In this document: positions 1-8,936 of the stretch, one piece after another
How positions within the stretch are numbered: the stretch's first letter is position 1
How the letters are laid out: the number at the start of each line of letters is the position of its first letter
NCBI GenBank assembly: GCA_050248915.1
Contig: JBFWRL010000007.1
Coordinates: 1 to 64,000, forward strand
Direction: 5' to 3'
Source: GCA-2770975 sp050248915
Lineage (GTDB): Bacteria > Cyanobacteriota > Sericytochromatia > UBA7694
DNA: 64,000 nucleotides
Translations under genes and position numbers: made by a program
The notes under the pieces: generated by a model
Database searches by the model: none
Told to the model about the DNA's origin: nothing
The model's input: only the letters and a program-made list of their open reading frames with translations

Positions 1-1830
1 GGCAATCGGACCCAAGACGCTGTGCGCCAATTTCAAATGACCCTGGTTTTAAATACCCTCAAAGAGCGACTCGAAGACGACAAACAAATCCCTGCAGGCA
101 AACGCCTGGAGTCGCTTCAGTTTTTTGAGACCCAGTTTAAACGTCTCGAAGCCAATCCTGGGCAATTTTCTCAGATCTTGCGGGATGTGACCACCCATAT
201 GCAGACCCTGCTCACCCCCAGCCGTCAGGTCTCTACGGAGACAGCCGGCCCGCTGGCAGAAGATCTGCGTTTGATTCGTGGCATGACCAACGGTGTCTTT
301 GACAGTGAAACCGCCCAGCGTCTGGTCGGCAGTTGGTTCAATGTCATGGATTCTGGCAGCAACCTCGACATGGCCGAACAATTGGTCTCTCATGAAGTCA
401 GCCATTTGTGGGAAAGCCAACTCGACAAAGAGGGCAATTTGCAGGTGCTCGACAATTGGGGGCGTTTCTTTGACCAGGATCAGGGCAACCAAGCCGAATT
501 TGGCGTCTTTCATATGAGCAGCAATGATTCTCATGATCACTTACACAATGATCGCACCGCCGCCAGTGACTATGGTTCGATCAGCGCCAGCGAAGACTTT
601 GCCGAATCGAGTCGGGTTTTTACCTACGACCCCGAAAGACTCTTGCGCCGTTCGATGCTCAAGTTTTTGGTGATGAACAGCTTACAAGGCAATCCCTATA
701 ACAGCAGCGAAATTATGCGGATGGCTGAAAATTCAGGTTATAGCAAAGAACAGGTCAAAGAAGCCCTCAATCGGGTTTTGGGTTATGGCCAGAACCCGAT
801 TCGCTTCACCCCAGCCCTGGCCACCCGTTTGGATCGGGATTATACAGCTTTGCGCCAAGCCGCAGATCTGCCTGAACACACAGCGGGAACACAGACTCGG
901 CCCAGTTCAGCCCTGGCCGACGAACCCGCAGCTGTGGCAGCCCCAGCGCCCGCACCGCTTCCCCAGACAGCGCCCTCTGAAAGTGGCTGGAGCATGAATT
1001 ATTTACAAGAACGCTATAACAGCGTCCTGGCACAACTCAGTCGCAATGATCTGAGCCAAGAGCAGCGCCAAGGCCTGCGCGAAGAAATGGCCAAATTTGA
1101 AGAAGACTTTGTCGGTAGAGGCCTGCAGGGCTTGGGAGACAGTTCAATTCCCAACGAGGCCGTGGGTGCACTCGAAAGCCATCTCTCGACCTTGGGTTAT
1201 GGGGGCGACCAAGCGATACAGGGCCGTGCCATGATTCTGGCATTGGCCAAATTGCGGGCCCAGGGCTATCTCAACCCGTCTGAAGAAGATCGCTTTAAGG
1301 ACTATTTGCCCCAGGGCTTTCAGGGCATGTTAAATGATCCTGAATTTGTGCGCTCTGTGACCTACGGCAATACCGATGGGCGCAGCGTCAGTCCCAGCAG
1401 TGTTTTGACCTATGCCCTGGTCCAGTCTCAGCGCTTAGAAGCCGAAATGAGCAGGGCCATGGGCCAATTGGGGAGTGCAGCCCGCCGAGTCAGCGAAGCG
1501 CTGACAGCTGTTTCTACGCTGGTTGGCCCCCTCGCGAGTGGTGGGGCCAGTGGGGCCAGTGGTCCGGCCGGAGACAGCTCAATCCGCGCCCAAGGTGGTC
1601 AGCGCGCTGCAGTGGTCAGACAATTGATCGACAATCCCCAATTTAACCAAGCCTGGCAATTGATGAACCGCACGTTTCAGGCCTATTCTCAGGCCACGGG
1701 GATTCCCATGCCCATTCCCAGCCGGGAAGAATTTGCCCGCTATTTGCTCGACAATATGGGTTCTGGCCCGCCTGACTCTGCCCGTTTAAGACAAATTTTA
1801 GAAAATATGCTCAAGCGAACAGCCCCATGA
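1..1830 (+). CDS. Zinc metalloprotease (HExxH), N-terminus cut by window edge
   Basis: The reading frame is open from base 1 with no upstream stop, so the N-terminus lies outside the window; the GTG at 22 is internal. The first visible residues (GNRTQDAVRQFQ) match the end of a PG_binding_1 domain. An HEVSH zinc site lies at visible residues 131-135, and an SEDFAES segment at about 197-203 could give the third (Glu) ligand of a gluzincin. HExxH followed by an E-x-F-A-E box is reminiscent of the anthrax lethal factor (ATLF) peptidase fold; that link is inference. A proline/alanine linker (about residues 295-320) leads to a helical C-terminal half of unknown function. The gene starting at 34466 has the same order (PG-binding, HExxH, EDFAES) and is a paralog. 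Substrate and location are unknown. Confidence 0.72.
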   Translation, partial: GNRTQDAVRQFQMTLVLNTLKERLEDDKQIPAGKRLESLQFFETQFKRLEANPGQFSQILRDVTTHMQTLLTPSRQVSTETAGPLAEDLRLIRGMTNGVFDSETAQRLVGSWFNVMDSGSNLDMAEQLVSHEVSHLWESQLDKEGNLQVLDNWGRFFDQDQGNQAEFGVFHMSSNDSHDHLHNDRTAASDYGSISASEDFAESSRVFTYDPERLLRRSMLKFLVMNSLQGNPYNSSEIMRMAENSGYSKEQVKEALNRVLGYGQNPIRFTPALATRLDRDYTALRQAADLPEHTAGTQTRPSSALADEPAAVAAPAPAPLPQTAPSESGWSMNYLQERYNSVLAQLSRNDLSQEQRQGLREEMAKFEEDFVGRGLQGLGDSSIPNEAVGALESHLSTLGYGGDQAIQGRAMILALAKLRAQGYLNPSEEDRFKDYLPQGFQGMLNDPEFVRSVTYGNTDGRSVSPSSVLTYALVQSQRLEAEMSRAMGQLGSAARRVSEALTAVSTLVGPLASGGASGASGPAGDSSIRAQGGQRAAVVRQLIDNPQFNQAWQLMNRTFQAYSQATGIPMPIPSREEFARYLLDNMGSGPPDSARLRQILENMLKRTAP

Positions 1831-1906
1831 TCATTCCCATGTGCAACCCCGTAATCAGACCCGAATTGAAAGTAGACCTTTTAAATCCAGATAAACAGGA
1901 GCAATT

Positions 1907-4900
1907 ATGACATCCGTCAACCCCCAACTTGGTGTGAGTTTTCGAGCCCACCTGCAAAGCAACCCCGGCCTCAAACAGGATTTAGAAAAACGCGTTCAGG
2001 ACAAGATCAACACAGGGGGAAGCGCTGGCGTTCTGGACTCCAGCGAATACAAAGAATTACAAACGGAATTCCTTAAAGGCATGGGGATAGAAGATCCCAG
2101 CCAAGCGACACCCGATGAACTCCAAACAGCCAATAGCATGATCGCTGATGCCCTCGATGGCAGTCTCGACGGGCAAAACCGGGTCCAAGACAGTCAGAAT
2201 GTGGTCAGTGAACTGGCCCGCAGCGCCAAAGAGAGCAGTGAATTTGATCCTGTCGGTTTTCAGATTGAAACCCCAACCCAACCGGCAGGTTCAGCCACTC
2301 CGGCCCAACCCCAAGCGTTAAAATCCAGCCGTTTAAGCCAGAGCGGCATGATTCAAAATCTCTTTGCCGCAGACAAAGCCACCCTCGCAGAAAAAATGCT
2401 CGATCGGATGCTCGCCAAGCCCCAAGACATTCCTGCCAGTGAAATGCGTGAATTGCTGAATTTGGTCAAAGAACACCGCCAGCAAGAGACAGGCAAAGTG
2501 CGCGAAGCGGTGCAAAACAAAGCCCAAGAATTGCTGAGCAAAAACGAAATCCCCGAAAACAGTAAAAAAGTGCTCAAACAGGCCCTGGAAGCCTTACAAG
2601 CCAAACCCGATGACCCCCAAGCACTTGAGAAACTCAGTGATTTGGTCGATCAACTCGGCACCGATCCGCAAGCCGCCATAGCCCCCCCCGAGCCCCCTAT
2701 CCCGGTCCCAGCCCCAGAGGAAGATATTCCTGTGGGAGCAGATGCCACTCCCGCTGATGCCACTCCCGCTGATGCCACTCCCGCTGATGCCACTCCCGCT
2801 GATGCTGCTCCCGCTGATGCTGCTCCCGCCTCAGCGTTGACAGAAACAGCTGCGAAGTTGGCTGCTGCCAATACCCCCGCCTCAGAAAAACAGGCGGTAT
2901 TGACAGATCTCATGGGCAAGCTCGACCCCAGCAAATTTGCGGATCCTGAACAGGGAAAAATGTTGGCCCTGATTTTAGAACATGGCTCAGCGGCAGAGAA
3001 AACACAGGCCATCGCCAAATTACTCGGCCCCCACAAAGACAATTCAGCCGCCTTGGTCAAAATTTATAATGGCGTTTCAAGGGGACGGGAATCGCTGCAA
3101 CTCAAAAGCTCAGTCATGCAGGTCTTGGCAACCGAACATTTTGCCAAGCTCGATGGCCCCAATGCCAACAAAATGCGCTTTGATCTGCTGATGGGTGTCG
3201 ATGACAATGCGCCACCCGCCAACGATCTCGACCCAACGCCCCATCCGGCAGCCAATTTGCGGATTTTGCTGCAAACCTTGCGGCAAAAAGGCCCCGATGG
3301 CAAACTCACCGAAAAAAGCAAAGCCGATCTCAATGCCATCAAAGCCCTGGCCGGCGGCTTGGTCGCACAAGCAGCACAGCAACAGCAAGAAAGCAGAGGC
3401 AATCAAAGTGGCACGGTCATTGGCGGTGCGGTTGTCGGGGCAAATGGCTCCGGCAACCTTACCCACACCAAAATCACCGATGCCGATGTCGCCAAAGCCA
3501 ACCGGATTATCAAAATTGTGGATTGGCTCTTAAAAGAAGATGCCGTCACGACAGCGCCGCCCGTCACGACAGATCCCAACGGTTCTAGCGACCCAGCCGT
3601 GACCCCCGGTGGCGATCCCCCTGTTGCGCCCCCTGTGGACGTCCCACCTCCTGCGCCCCCCACGGACACAGACAGCGTAGAGCCCGTGAAACCGCCTGTC
3701 GAAACGCCCCCCCCTGCGGATTTTTCAACCCAGAACTTCTTGGAGCGCATGCGCCAATACCGCGAAGATCGCGATCTGGACAAATTGCTTAAAGACCTGA
3801 GTGAAGAAGACAAACTTAAAATGGTGCGTTTGCTGGATGAAGCGGCTGACGGTGACTTTAAAAAGCCGCCAGGCACAGCCGAAACCCTGCCTGTGCCCAG
3901 CAAAGACGAGGCCAAAAAAGCCCTCGAAGCCATGCTGCCCAAATTGCAAACCCTCTCCCCCGCCACCCGTGGCCAGATGGTGGCCCAATTGCTCGACAAA
4001 GGCACCTCACCAGATATGGCCATGAGTTTGATCCGCCAGGCCAAAGACGAGGGCAAATTGCCCGAGCTGATGAGCAATCTGCGTTTAAACGGCAAGGACC
4101 TGAGTGCCGAGATTCCCAAACAGCTCTCGAACGAAGACGCGGGCAAGGTCTTGGCCTGGATGGTGACCTCCGAAGGGGGTAGCCGCGAAAATGCCGATCA
4201 GATCAGCAAAACCGTGCGCGAGCTTTCCAGCTATTTGGTCCAAGACGACAATATCACCCGCGCTTTTATGCGCGAATTACAGGACTTTGCCAGCCGTCCC
4301 GGCAATGAAACCAAAGGTCTGGGCATTATCAAAGAGCATCTGGGTCAAGACCTGGTCAAAAAACTGACCGAAAATCTCGATCGGGGCTGGGTAACTCCGA
4401 CCGATCGCGAATTTATGCTCAAACTGGCTGCCGCCGCAGGCACCCAAATGGGCAACCAACAGGTGCAGCAATTGCTCAACGTGGGAGATCACCGCAATGC
4501 CCTGGAGATCATGTCGCGCTCTTCAGACAGTGATTTGGCCGCGATTTTGGCCAGTGCCGACCAGAGCAAGCTCAAAGCGGCGTTTAACAGCAACCCAGAG
4601 GCCTTTGCCCAAACCTTGGAACGCCTGGAACGCCAGGCAGGTAACATGGCCCCCGGTGACCGGGCGGCCCTGCAGAGCAATCTCAATGCCCTGATAGCTG
4701 AGATGCCGATCGACAAATTGCGCCAGAGTTGGAATACCCTGGCCCGCGACAGCAAACTGGAATTGGGTGAAGGCAGCCGTGAAGCAATTTTGGCCCGTTT
4801 TGCTGAGAGCAATGACTTTGAAGCAGTCAAAACCCTCTTGCAGGGCGGCCAGGGTTTAGCACCCGCAGCCGGTGCCTCACGGGCCCGGATGTTGGACACC

Positions 4901-5749
4901 GTCTCAGCGCAAATCACCAAGCTCAAAGACGTCAACAAAGCCGGTGAAGCGCTAAGCTGGGTGCTCGAAGGCGGCAATCGCACTCAAATTGAACGGGCCT
5001 TTAAAAACGTCAGCCAGGACTCCTGGTTTGGGCCGCGCAAAGGGGAAATTGTGAATGCTGCCATGACTTTGGGCAAAGACAAACTCAAAGGCAAACTCTC
5101 TTTGGACACAATCCAATATATGGCGGGTGCGCTGAACAATTTCTCGGCCAAAGTGGGTGCCAAAATGCCCGGCTTTGTGCGTGATACCCTCGGCCTGGGA
5201 GATTTTAACAAAAATGTGCAAAATATTCGTGCCTTGGCAGAGCTGGGCAACCGCGACGCCAAATCTGCGATTATGCGCGATCTGATGGACTATTGGACCC
5301 CCGCCCAGTCCGAGACCTTGATCCACGATATCCTGCGCGATTCCGCCAAAACAGGCGATCTCAAGCCCTTGGTCGACAGCCTGGGCAGCTCCAGCTTAAA
5401 CGGTGCCCAGCGCCTCTCCGACGAACTCGAAGACAGGGCTGAACTCGGCAAGATTATGGCCACAGTGGTGGAAAGTTATGGCCCTGGCGCAGACGCAGCT
5501 CTCAACGATATCATGGGCCGCTGGAGCAGCACGAGCATCAAGTCCGATGACTTTATTCACAATATGCTCAAAGGCCTGGAGCCCGATGCTGCCAAGAAAT
5601 TGGCAGATAAACTCTCTGCCGAGACCCTCAGAAAAATGGTCGACTGGAGCGATGACGCTTTCCGGGATGGCAATGCCCTGAGTCTGGACAAAGAGAGCCA
5701 ATGGTCGCTCGACATCTTGCAGGCCGCTCTGCGCCTGAAAGGGCAATAG
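1907..5749 (+). CDS. Large helical protein of unknown function, 1280 aa
   Basis: I do not recognise a family. The ATG follows an AGGAG site. There is no signal peptide or membrane segment. The N-terminus has a helix-loop-helix (residues about 20-60) with a V-L-D-S-S-E-Y-like segment that loosely recalls EF-hands. Two low-complexity linkers, one built of ATPAD repeats (about residues 279-308) and one P/V/T-rich (about 540-605), separate three helical, charged regions. The C-terminal 650 residues look like a superhelix of short repeats rich in L, K, D and A. It lies 76 bp after the metalloprotease and 3 bp before the DDAH-like gene, so all three may be one transcript. It resembles other long helical proteins here (26263-23666 and 54273-50770) in composition and general plan. 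Function unknown. Confidence 0.8.
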   Translation: MTSVNPQLGVSFRAHLQSNPGLKQDLEKRVQDKINTGGSAGVLDSSEYKELQTEFLKGMGIEDPSQATPDELQTANSMIADALDGSLDGQNRVQDSQNVVSELARSAKESSEFDPVGFQIETPTQPAGSATPAQPQALKSSRLSQSGMIQNLFAADKATLAEKMLDRMLAKPQDIPASEMRELLNLVKEHRQQETGKVREAVQNKAQELLSKNEIPENSKKVLKQALEALQAKPDDPQALEKLSDLVDQLGTDPQAAIAPPEPPIPVPAPEEDIPVGADATPADATPADATPADATPADAAPADAAPASALTETAAKLAAANTPASEKQAVLTDLMGKLDPSKFADPEQGKMLALILEHGSAAEKTQAIAKLLGPHKDNSAALVKIYNGVSRGRESLQLKSSVMQVLATEHFAKLDGPNANKMRFDLLMGVDDNAPPANDLDPTPHPAANLRILLQTLRQKGPDGKLTEKSKADLNAIKALAGGLVAQAAQQQQESRGNQSGTVIGGAVVGANGSGNLTHTKITDADVAKANRIIKIVDWLLKEDAVTTAPPVTTDPNGSSDPAVTPGGDPPVAPPVDVPPPAPPTDTDSVEPVKPPVETPPPADFSTQNFLERMRQYREDRDLDKLLKDLSEEDKLKMVRLLDEAADGDFKKPPGTAETLPVPSKDEAKKALEAMLPKLQTLSPATRGQMVAQLLDKGTSPDMAMSLIRQAKDEGKLPELMSNLRLNGKDLSAEIPKQLSNEDAGKVLAWMVTSEGGSRENADQISKTVRELSSYLVQDDNITRAFMRELQDFASRPGNETKGLGIIKEHLGQDLVKKLTENLDRGWVTPTDREFMLKLAAAAGTQMGNQQVQQLLNVGDHRNALEIMSRSSDSDLAAILASADQSKLKAAFNSNPEAFAQTLERLERQAGNMAPGDRAALQSNLNALIAEMPIDKLRQSWNTLARDSKLELGEGSREAILARFAESNDFEAVKTLLQGGQGLAPAAGASRARMLDTVSAQITKLKDVNKAGEALSWVLEGGNRTQIERAFKNVSQDSWFGPRKGEIVNAAMTLGKDKLKGKLSLDTIQYMAGALNNFSAKVGAKMPGFVRDTLGLGDFNKNVQNIRALAELGNRDAKSAIMRDLMDYWTPAQSETLIHDILRDSAKTGDLKPLVDSLGSSSLNGAQRLSDELEDRAELGKIMATVVESYGPGADAALNDIMGRWSSTSIKSDDFIHNMLKGLEPDAAKKLADKLSAETLRKMVDWSDDAFRDGNALSLDKESQWSLDILQAALRLKGQ
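2741..2830 (+). repeat. 15-bp tandem repeat, six units, coding ATPAD linker
   Basis: Four identical units of GATGCCACTCCCGCT (2741-2800) are followed by two variant units GATGCTGCTCCCGC(T/C) (2801-2830). They encode (D)ATPA/(D)AAPA repeats in the linker of the 1280-residue protein. Near-identical units suggest recent slippage, and unit number may vary between strains. Confidence 0.95.
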
Positions 5750-5752
5750 CAC

Positions 5753-6517
5753 TTGACCCAATTGCGGGCCCTGACTCACATCGTATCTCCCCAGATTGCG
5801 CAATGTGAGCTGACCTTTGTCGGACGCTCTGCCATTGATCTGGCCTTGGCAGAGCGTCAACATCGGCACTATTGCGAGACCCTGGTTAGCTTGGGTGTGG
5901 AGGTGATCACCCTTTCTGGCAATGTGGCCTTTGCCGATGCCTGTTTTGTCGAAGACACAGCCATTGTCGCAGGGCAATCGGCCCTGATTACCTCGATGGG
6001 CGTGGCCTCACGCCGGGGCGAAACGCCTTTGATTGCTGAAGCACTGGGAAAATACCTTGAATTGAGTCGGGTCGAACTGCCTGCCACCCTCGAAGGGGGC
6101 GATGTGCTGCGGGTCGGGACGACCTTTTTTGCGGGTCTCTCCAGCCGCACCAATGCAGCGGGTATTCAGGCCTTGAAGGCCTGGGCTGAGCCCTTGGGGT
6201 ACCGTGTCGTGCCAGTGGCAACCGAGGCCAGCTTGCACCTGAAATCGGCCTGCACCGCGATTGACGATCAAACCCTGCTGCTCAACCCCGAATGGTTGGA
6301 TAGCTCGGTCTTTAAAGGACTTAAAATCATCCCAGTCGCCCCGGAAGAACCCGCTGCGGCCAATGTGCTGCGGGTGGAGCAGCACCTCTGTGTGCAAACG
6401 GGCTTTCCACGCACCGCTGAAAAACTGCAAGCGTTGGGAAAATCCGTGGTGTGGATGGATACCTCCGAGTTGAGCAAAGCCGAAGGGGCTTTGACCTGTC
6501 TGAGTATTTTATTCTAA
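5753..6517 (+). CDS. Dimethylarginine dimethylaminohydrolase-like amidinohydrolase
   Basis: A 254-residue member of the amidinotransferase / DDAH family, which hydrolyses methylated arginine (or a related guanidine) to citrulline and an amine through a covalent Cys intermediate. Visible family features are the FVEDTAIV segment (about residue 66), LEGGDVL (about 114), the catalytic His in HLKSACT (about 163) and the nucleophilic Cys249 in the C-terminal TCLSILF. Length matches bacterial DDAH (about 255 aa). The start is a TTG 3 bp after the previous stop, so translation is probably coupled. No arginine-catabolism genes lie nearby, so the substrate is uncertain. Confidence 0.88.
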   Translation: MTQLRALTHIVSPQIAQCELTFVGRSAIDLALAERQHRHYCETLVSLGVEVITLSGNVAFADACFVEDTAIVAGQSALITSMGVASRRGETPLIAEALGKYLELSRVELPATLEGGDVLRVGTTFFAGLSSRTNAAGIQALKAWAEPLGYRVVPVATEASLHLKSACTAIDDQTLLLNPEWLDSSVFKGLKIIPVAPEEPAAANVLRVEQHLCVQTGFPRTAEKLQALGKSVVWMDTSELSKAEGALTCLSILF

Positions 6518-6524
6518 GACACAC

Positions 6525-7250
6525 TCACTGAAGGCCTTCGTACTGAGGCCAAGTTTCGCCATCTGCCAATTCAGTCCCTGGTGGCAAAACCGACAGGGGT
6601 TCAATTCGGCAATTCTGGCCGATCGTCACCAGCGGAGCCAAGCTACAATCCGCCCCAATCCAGGTACCATCGCCAATTTTGACATGGGGGCCAACTTGGC
6701 AATTGCCGCCCATATTCACATTTTTGCCAATCTGAATCGGCCCCAGATGTAATTTTTCGGTGCTCATAAAATGCCCACTGAGCAATGAGCCAGAGCCAAT
6801 TAAGCTATCGCTGCCAATTTCAATCAGGGGCAAATCGACAAAGTCAACATCTGCCGAAATTGAGGTCGAAAAGCCGACTTTGCCCCCCAGGGCGCGAAAG
6901 GCCAGCCAGCGCAAGGTCGCCGAGTAGAGAATCAGGTTTTTGAGCGGATGCAGCCAAATCAGGCGATTGAGCGTAAAATGCAGGGTCCAGACATAAAAAC
7001 CAGTGCTGCCTGGCACGGCGTGATAACCGCTTTCGAGGGGGGGCAAAAACAACCTCAAGAGCCTGACCACCAGAAAAAGTCCCAGCAGATAAACCAGCCC
7101 CAAACTGGGCAGCAAAACCCCCAGCAAAACCAGAGGCAGGTGCATCCAGAGCCATTGGCCGAGCAACAAAGCCCCCCCCAGGGCCAGGCCATGACTGAGG
7201 CTAAAAAGCAGCCACAAAACGCCATCATATAAGAGAAAGGGCATCAGCAT
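6525..7250 (-). CDS. Membrane protein with left-handed beta-helix (hexapeptide) domain
   Basis: The N-terminal half has about three or four hydrophobic segments. The C-terminal half (about residues 125-241) carries hexapeptide repeats of the left-handed beta-helix type (IEIGSDSLIGSGS, IQIGKNVNMGGN, VKIGDGTWIGAD, VTIGQNCRIE). This plan resembles the membrane/hexapeptide region at the C-terminus of Pls/PosA-type peptide synthetases, here as a stand-alone protein; it could also be an acetyltransferase-like protein. ATG at 7250 overlaps the end of the PhyH gene; an in-frame TTG at 7274 and an ATG at 7244 (TGATG) are alternatives. It is the last gene of a three-gene operon with the dioxygenase and methyltransferase, which suggests tailoring of a small molecule or lipid. 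Confidence 0.75.
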   Translation of the reverse strand: MLMPFLLYDGVLWLLFSLSHGLALGGALLLGQWLWMHLPLVLLGVLLPSLGLVYLLGLFLVVRLLRLFLPPLESGYHAVPGSTGFYVWTLHFTLNRLIWLHPLKNLILYSATLRWLAFRALGGKVGFSTSISADVDFVDLPLIEIGSDSLIGSGSLLSGHFMSTEKLHLGPIQIGKNVNMGGNCQVGPHVKIGDGTWIGADCSLAPLVTIGQNCRIEPLSVLPPGTELADGETWPQYEGLQ

Positions 7251-8041
7251 GAGATTGGTTCTAAAACCTGCCAATGCTGCAAATCAAGGGCATGTTTTTG
7301 GCTCTGACCTGTAAAAAAGCGACAATCTACACTCAAACGGGTACGTTCAGAGAGATTGGGCGCTGAGGCATGTAAAACCCAGCGATTGAGCAGCAAGACA
7401 TCACCCGGCTCAAATTCGGGTCGCAATTGGGGATGGCCCAGATCTGCCACCCCCGACTGCCAGAAGAGCTTGGCCGTATTTGGGCTGGGAGGTATCAGCG
7501 GTTGCTCAGGCAAATCGCCGGTGCCCTCATGGATGACCACCCCCCCACATTGGGCATCAATGGGAACGAGCGGCACCCAAATCGTGACAAAGTCCAACAT
7601 ATGGCGGTTATAAGAAATGTCTTGGTGGGGAGGCACCCCAGACCAACGGTGACCGGGCAAGACAAAACGGGCTGTGGGAGGCATATGCATTTTGACCGTT
7701 TGCCCCGGAAAAACAGCCGCCAAAAGGTCTTGTATCCCCGCACTGCGGGGAATGGTCCAAAGCACAGGGTTTAAACGGGTTTCCAGGCTAAAATGCCCCA
7801 CCAACATTTGGCGAATGTCTGCTGGCAAGGCCTCAAAACGGGCCGGGTCTTGCTCACAGGCTTCAAGAAAATCGCCCAAAGCCTGTAGATCAGGCAGATT
7901 GAGAATGTTTTGTAATTGCTCTGTGCATTGCAGCAGGGCCAAATTGAGAAACTCAGACAAGCGGGCGATCTCTGCCGGGCTCAAAACCCCGCGACAGACT
8001 TGGTAACCGTGTTGCTGAAAAAAAGTCAAATCCACGCTCAT
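7244..8041 (-). CDS. Phytanoyl-CoA dioxygenase (PhyH) family Fe(II)/2-oxoglutarate oxygenase
   Basis: A 265-residue PhyH-family oxygenase. The iron site is intact: HQD in VPPHQDISYN, and the distal His in LHASAPN, followed by the 2-oxoglutarate-binding Arg in ERTRLSV. Such enzymes hydroxylate lipid, amino-acid or secondary-metabolite substrates. I chose the ATG at 8041 (MSVDLTFF), 8 bp after the methyltransferase stop, over a longer in-frame start at 8089 that would overlap that gene by 40 bp. Its place between a TylF-like methyltransferase and a hexapeptide membrane protein favours a natural-product or lipid tailoring role. Substrate unknown. Confidence 0.87.
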   Translation of the reverse strand: MSVDLTFFQQHGYQVCRGVLSPAEIARLSEFLNLALLQCTEQLQNILNLPDLQALGDFLEACEQDPARFEALPADIRQMLVGHFSLETRLNPVLWTIPRSAGIQDLLAAVFPGQTVKMHMPPTARFVLPGHRWSGVPPHQDISYNRHMLDFVTIWVPLVPIDAQCGGVVIHEGTGDLPEQPLIPPSPNTAKLFWQSGVADLGHPQLRPEFEPGDVLLLNRWVLHASAPNLSERTRLSVDCRFFTGQSQKHALDLQHWQVLEPISC

Positions 8042-8049
8042 GGTAGCAC

Positions 8050-8817
8050 TCACGGTTTGACCAAATAGCCGGCGGGCACATTGGTCCAAGGCAGGGTTTT
8101 GACTTGCAAAGTGGGTTTGTCGGCCAAAAATTCATCCACGGCTTGGGTCTCTCCGGGCCACTCTTTGATCGCGTATTCATCAAAGAGCAAAATGCCACCG
8201 CGCGAGAGTTTGGGCCAAAAGGCCTCCAGCGCGGCCCGCGTGGGCTGATACAAATCGCAGTCAAAATGCACCAAAGAAAAACGCACGCCGGGGTTGTCGG
8301 CCACAAAGGCCGGAGCTGTGGTCTCAATATTGCCTTCGATCAGTTTGACCCGTGCTTTCCAGGGCACAAAGCGATCGGCATCAAAGAGTTCAATGGCCGA
8401 TTGCAATTCGTCATAAAAGGCCTCCGGCGAAAAGCCGCCCACTTCTTTGTGGGTCTGGGCATGATTGGCCCCGTCTGCATCATCGATCTGGGTAAACCCA
8501 CGCCAATTGTCAAAACCATAGACCGTTTTGGTGCGGTCACCGACACAGTGGGCCTCCAATAAGTTGGCCCAGGTCATCAGCCCCAGGCCGCGAAAGACCC
8601 CCAATTCGGCAATATCACCGGGCACTTCCAAGGTCTGCAAAAAGAGTTGGCTGTGGGCCAAAAAACGCTTGAGCCACTGGCGGCGGGCCAAAACGGGAAA
8701 GAGCTGGATCGCCTCCAGGGGCGAAATGCCAAAACGTTCGCAGTGAGCGGCGATGCGCTCTTCGAGTTCGGCATCGGGACCGGTTTTTTTAAAGCCATCA
8801 AAGGGACGTTCAGCCAT
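8050..8817 (-). CDS. TylF/MycF-like class I SAM-dependent methyltransferase
   Basis: A 255-residue O-methyltransferase of the TylF family, whose characterised members methylate sugar hydroxyls in macrolides. The SAM-binding GDIAELGVFRG motif is at about residue 70, and the DxD-type metal motif HFDCDLYQPT at about 190. The ATG at 8817 is preceded by AGGTGG at 5-nt spacing; an in-frame GTG at 8826 is less well placed. First gene of the minus-strand operon with PhyH and the hexapeptide membrane protein; divergent from the phosphopantetheinyl transferase. Acceptor substrate unknown. Confidence 0.87.
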   Translation of the reverse strand: MAERPFDGFKKTGPDAELEERIAAHCERFGISPLEAIQLFPVLARRQWLKRFLAHSQLFLQTLEVPGDIAELGVFRGLGLMTWANLLEAHCVGDRTKTVYGFDNWRGFTQIDDADGANHAQTHKEVGGFSPEAFYDELQSAIELFDADRFVPWKARVKLIEGNIETTAPAFVADNPGVRFSLVHFDCDLYQPTRAALEAFWPKLSRGGILLFDEYAIKEWPGETQAVDEFLADKPTLQVKTLPWTNVPAGYLVKP

Positions 8818-8849
8818 GGGGCCCACCTGTGTGAAAATTCAGATGTTTC

Positions 8850-8876
8850 AGTATAACACCGAGGGGAAGCTGGCAT
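8850..8876 (-). promoter_or_regulatory. Possible promoter of the methyltransferase operon
   Basis: On the minus strand a TATACT hexamer (8855-8850) lies about 32 nt before the ATG at 8817. A weak -35-like ATGCCA (8876-8871) stands at 15-nt spacing. The -10 is good and the -35 poor. On the plus strand a TAAAAT (8901-8906) may serve the divergent gene. Confidence 0.35.
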
Positions 8877-8936
8877 TTCCCCAAAATTACCGCTTCCCGC
8901 TAAAATAGAAACAGCCCAACCCAGAGGAATCCCCCC

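Noticed and set aside
3403..4146. 247-codon minus-strand frame inside the 1280-residue gene
   Set aside because: Ser/Gly-rich shadow of the plus-strand linker and repeats; no independent signal.
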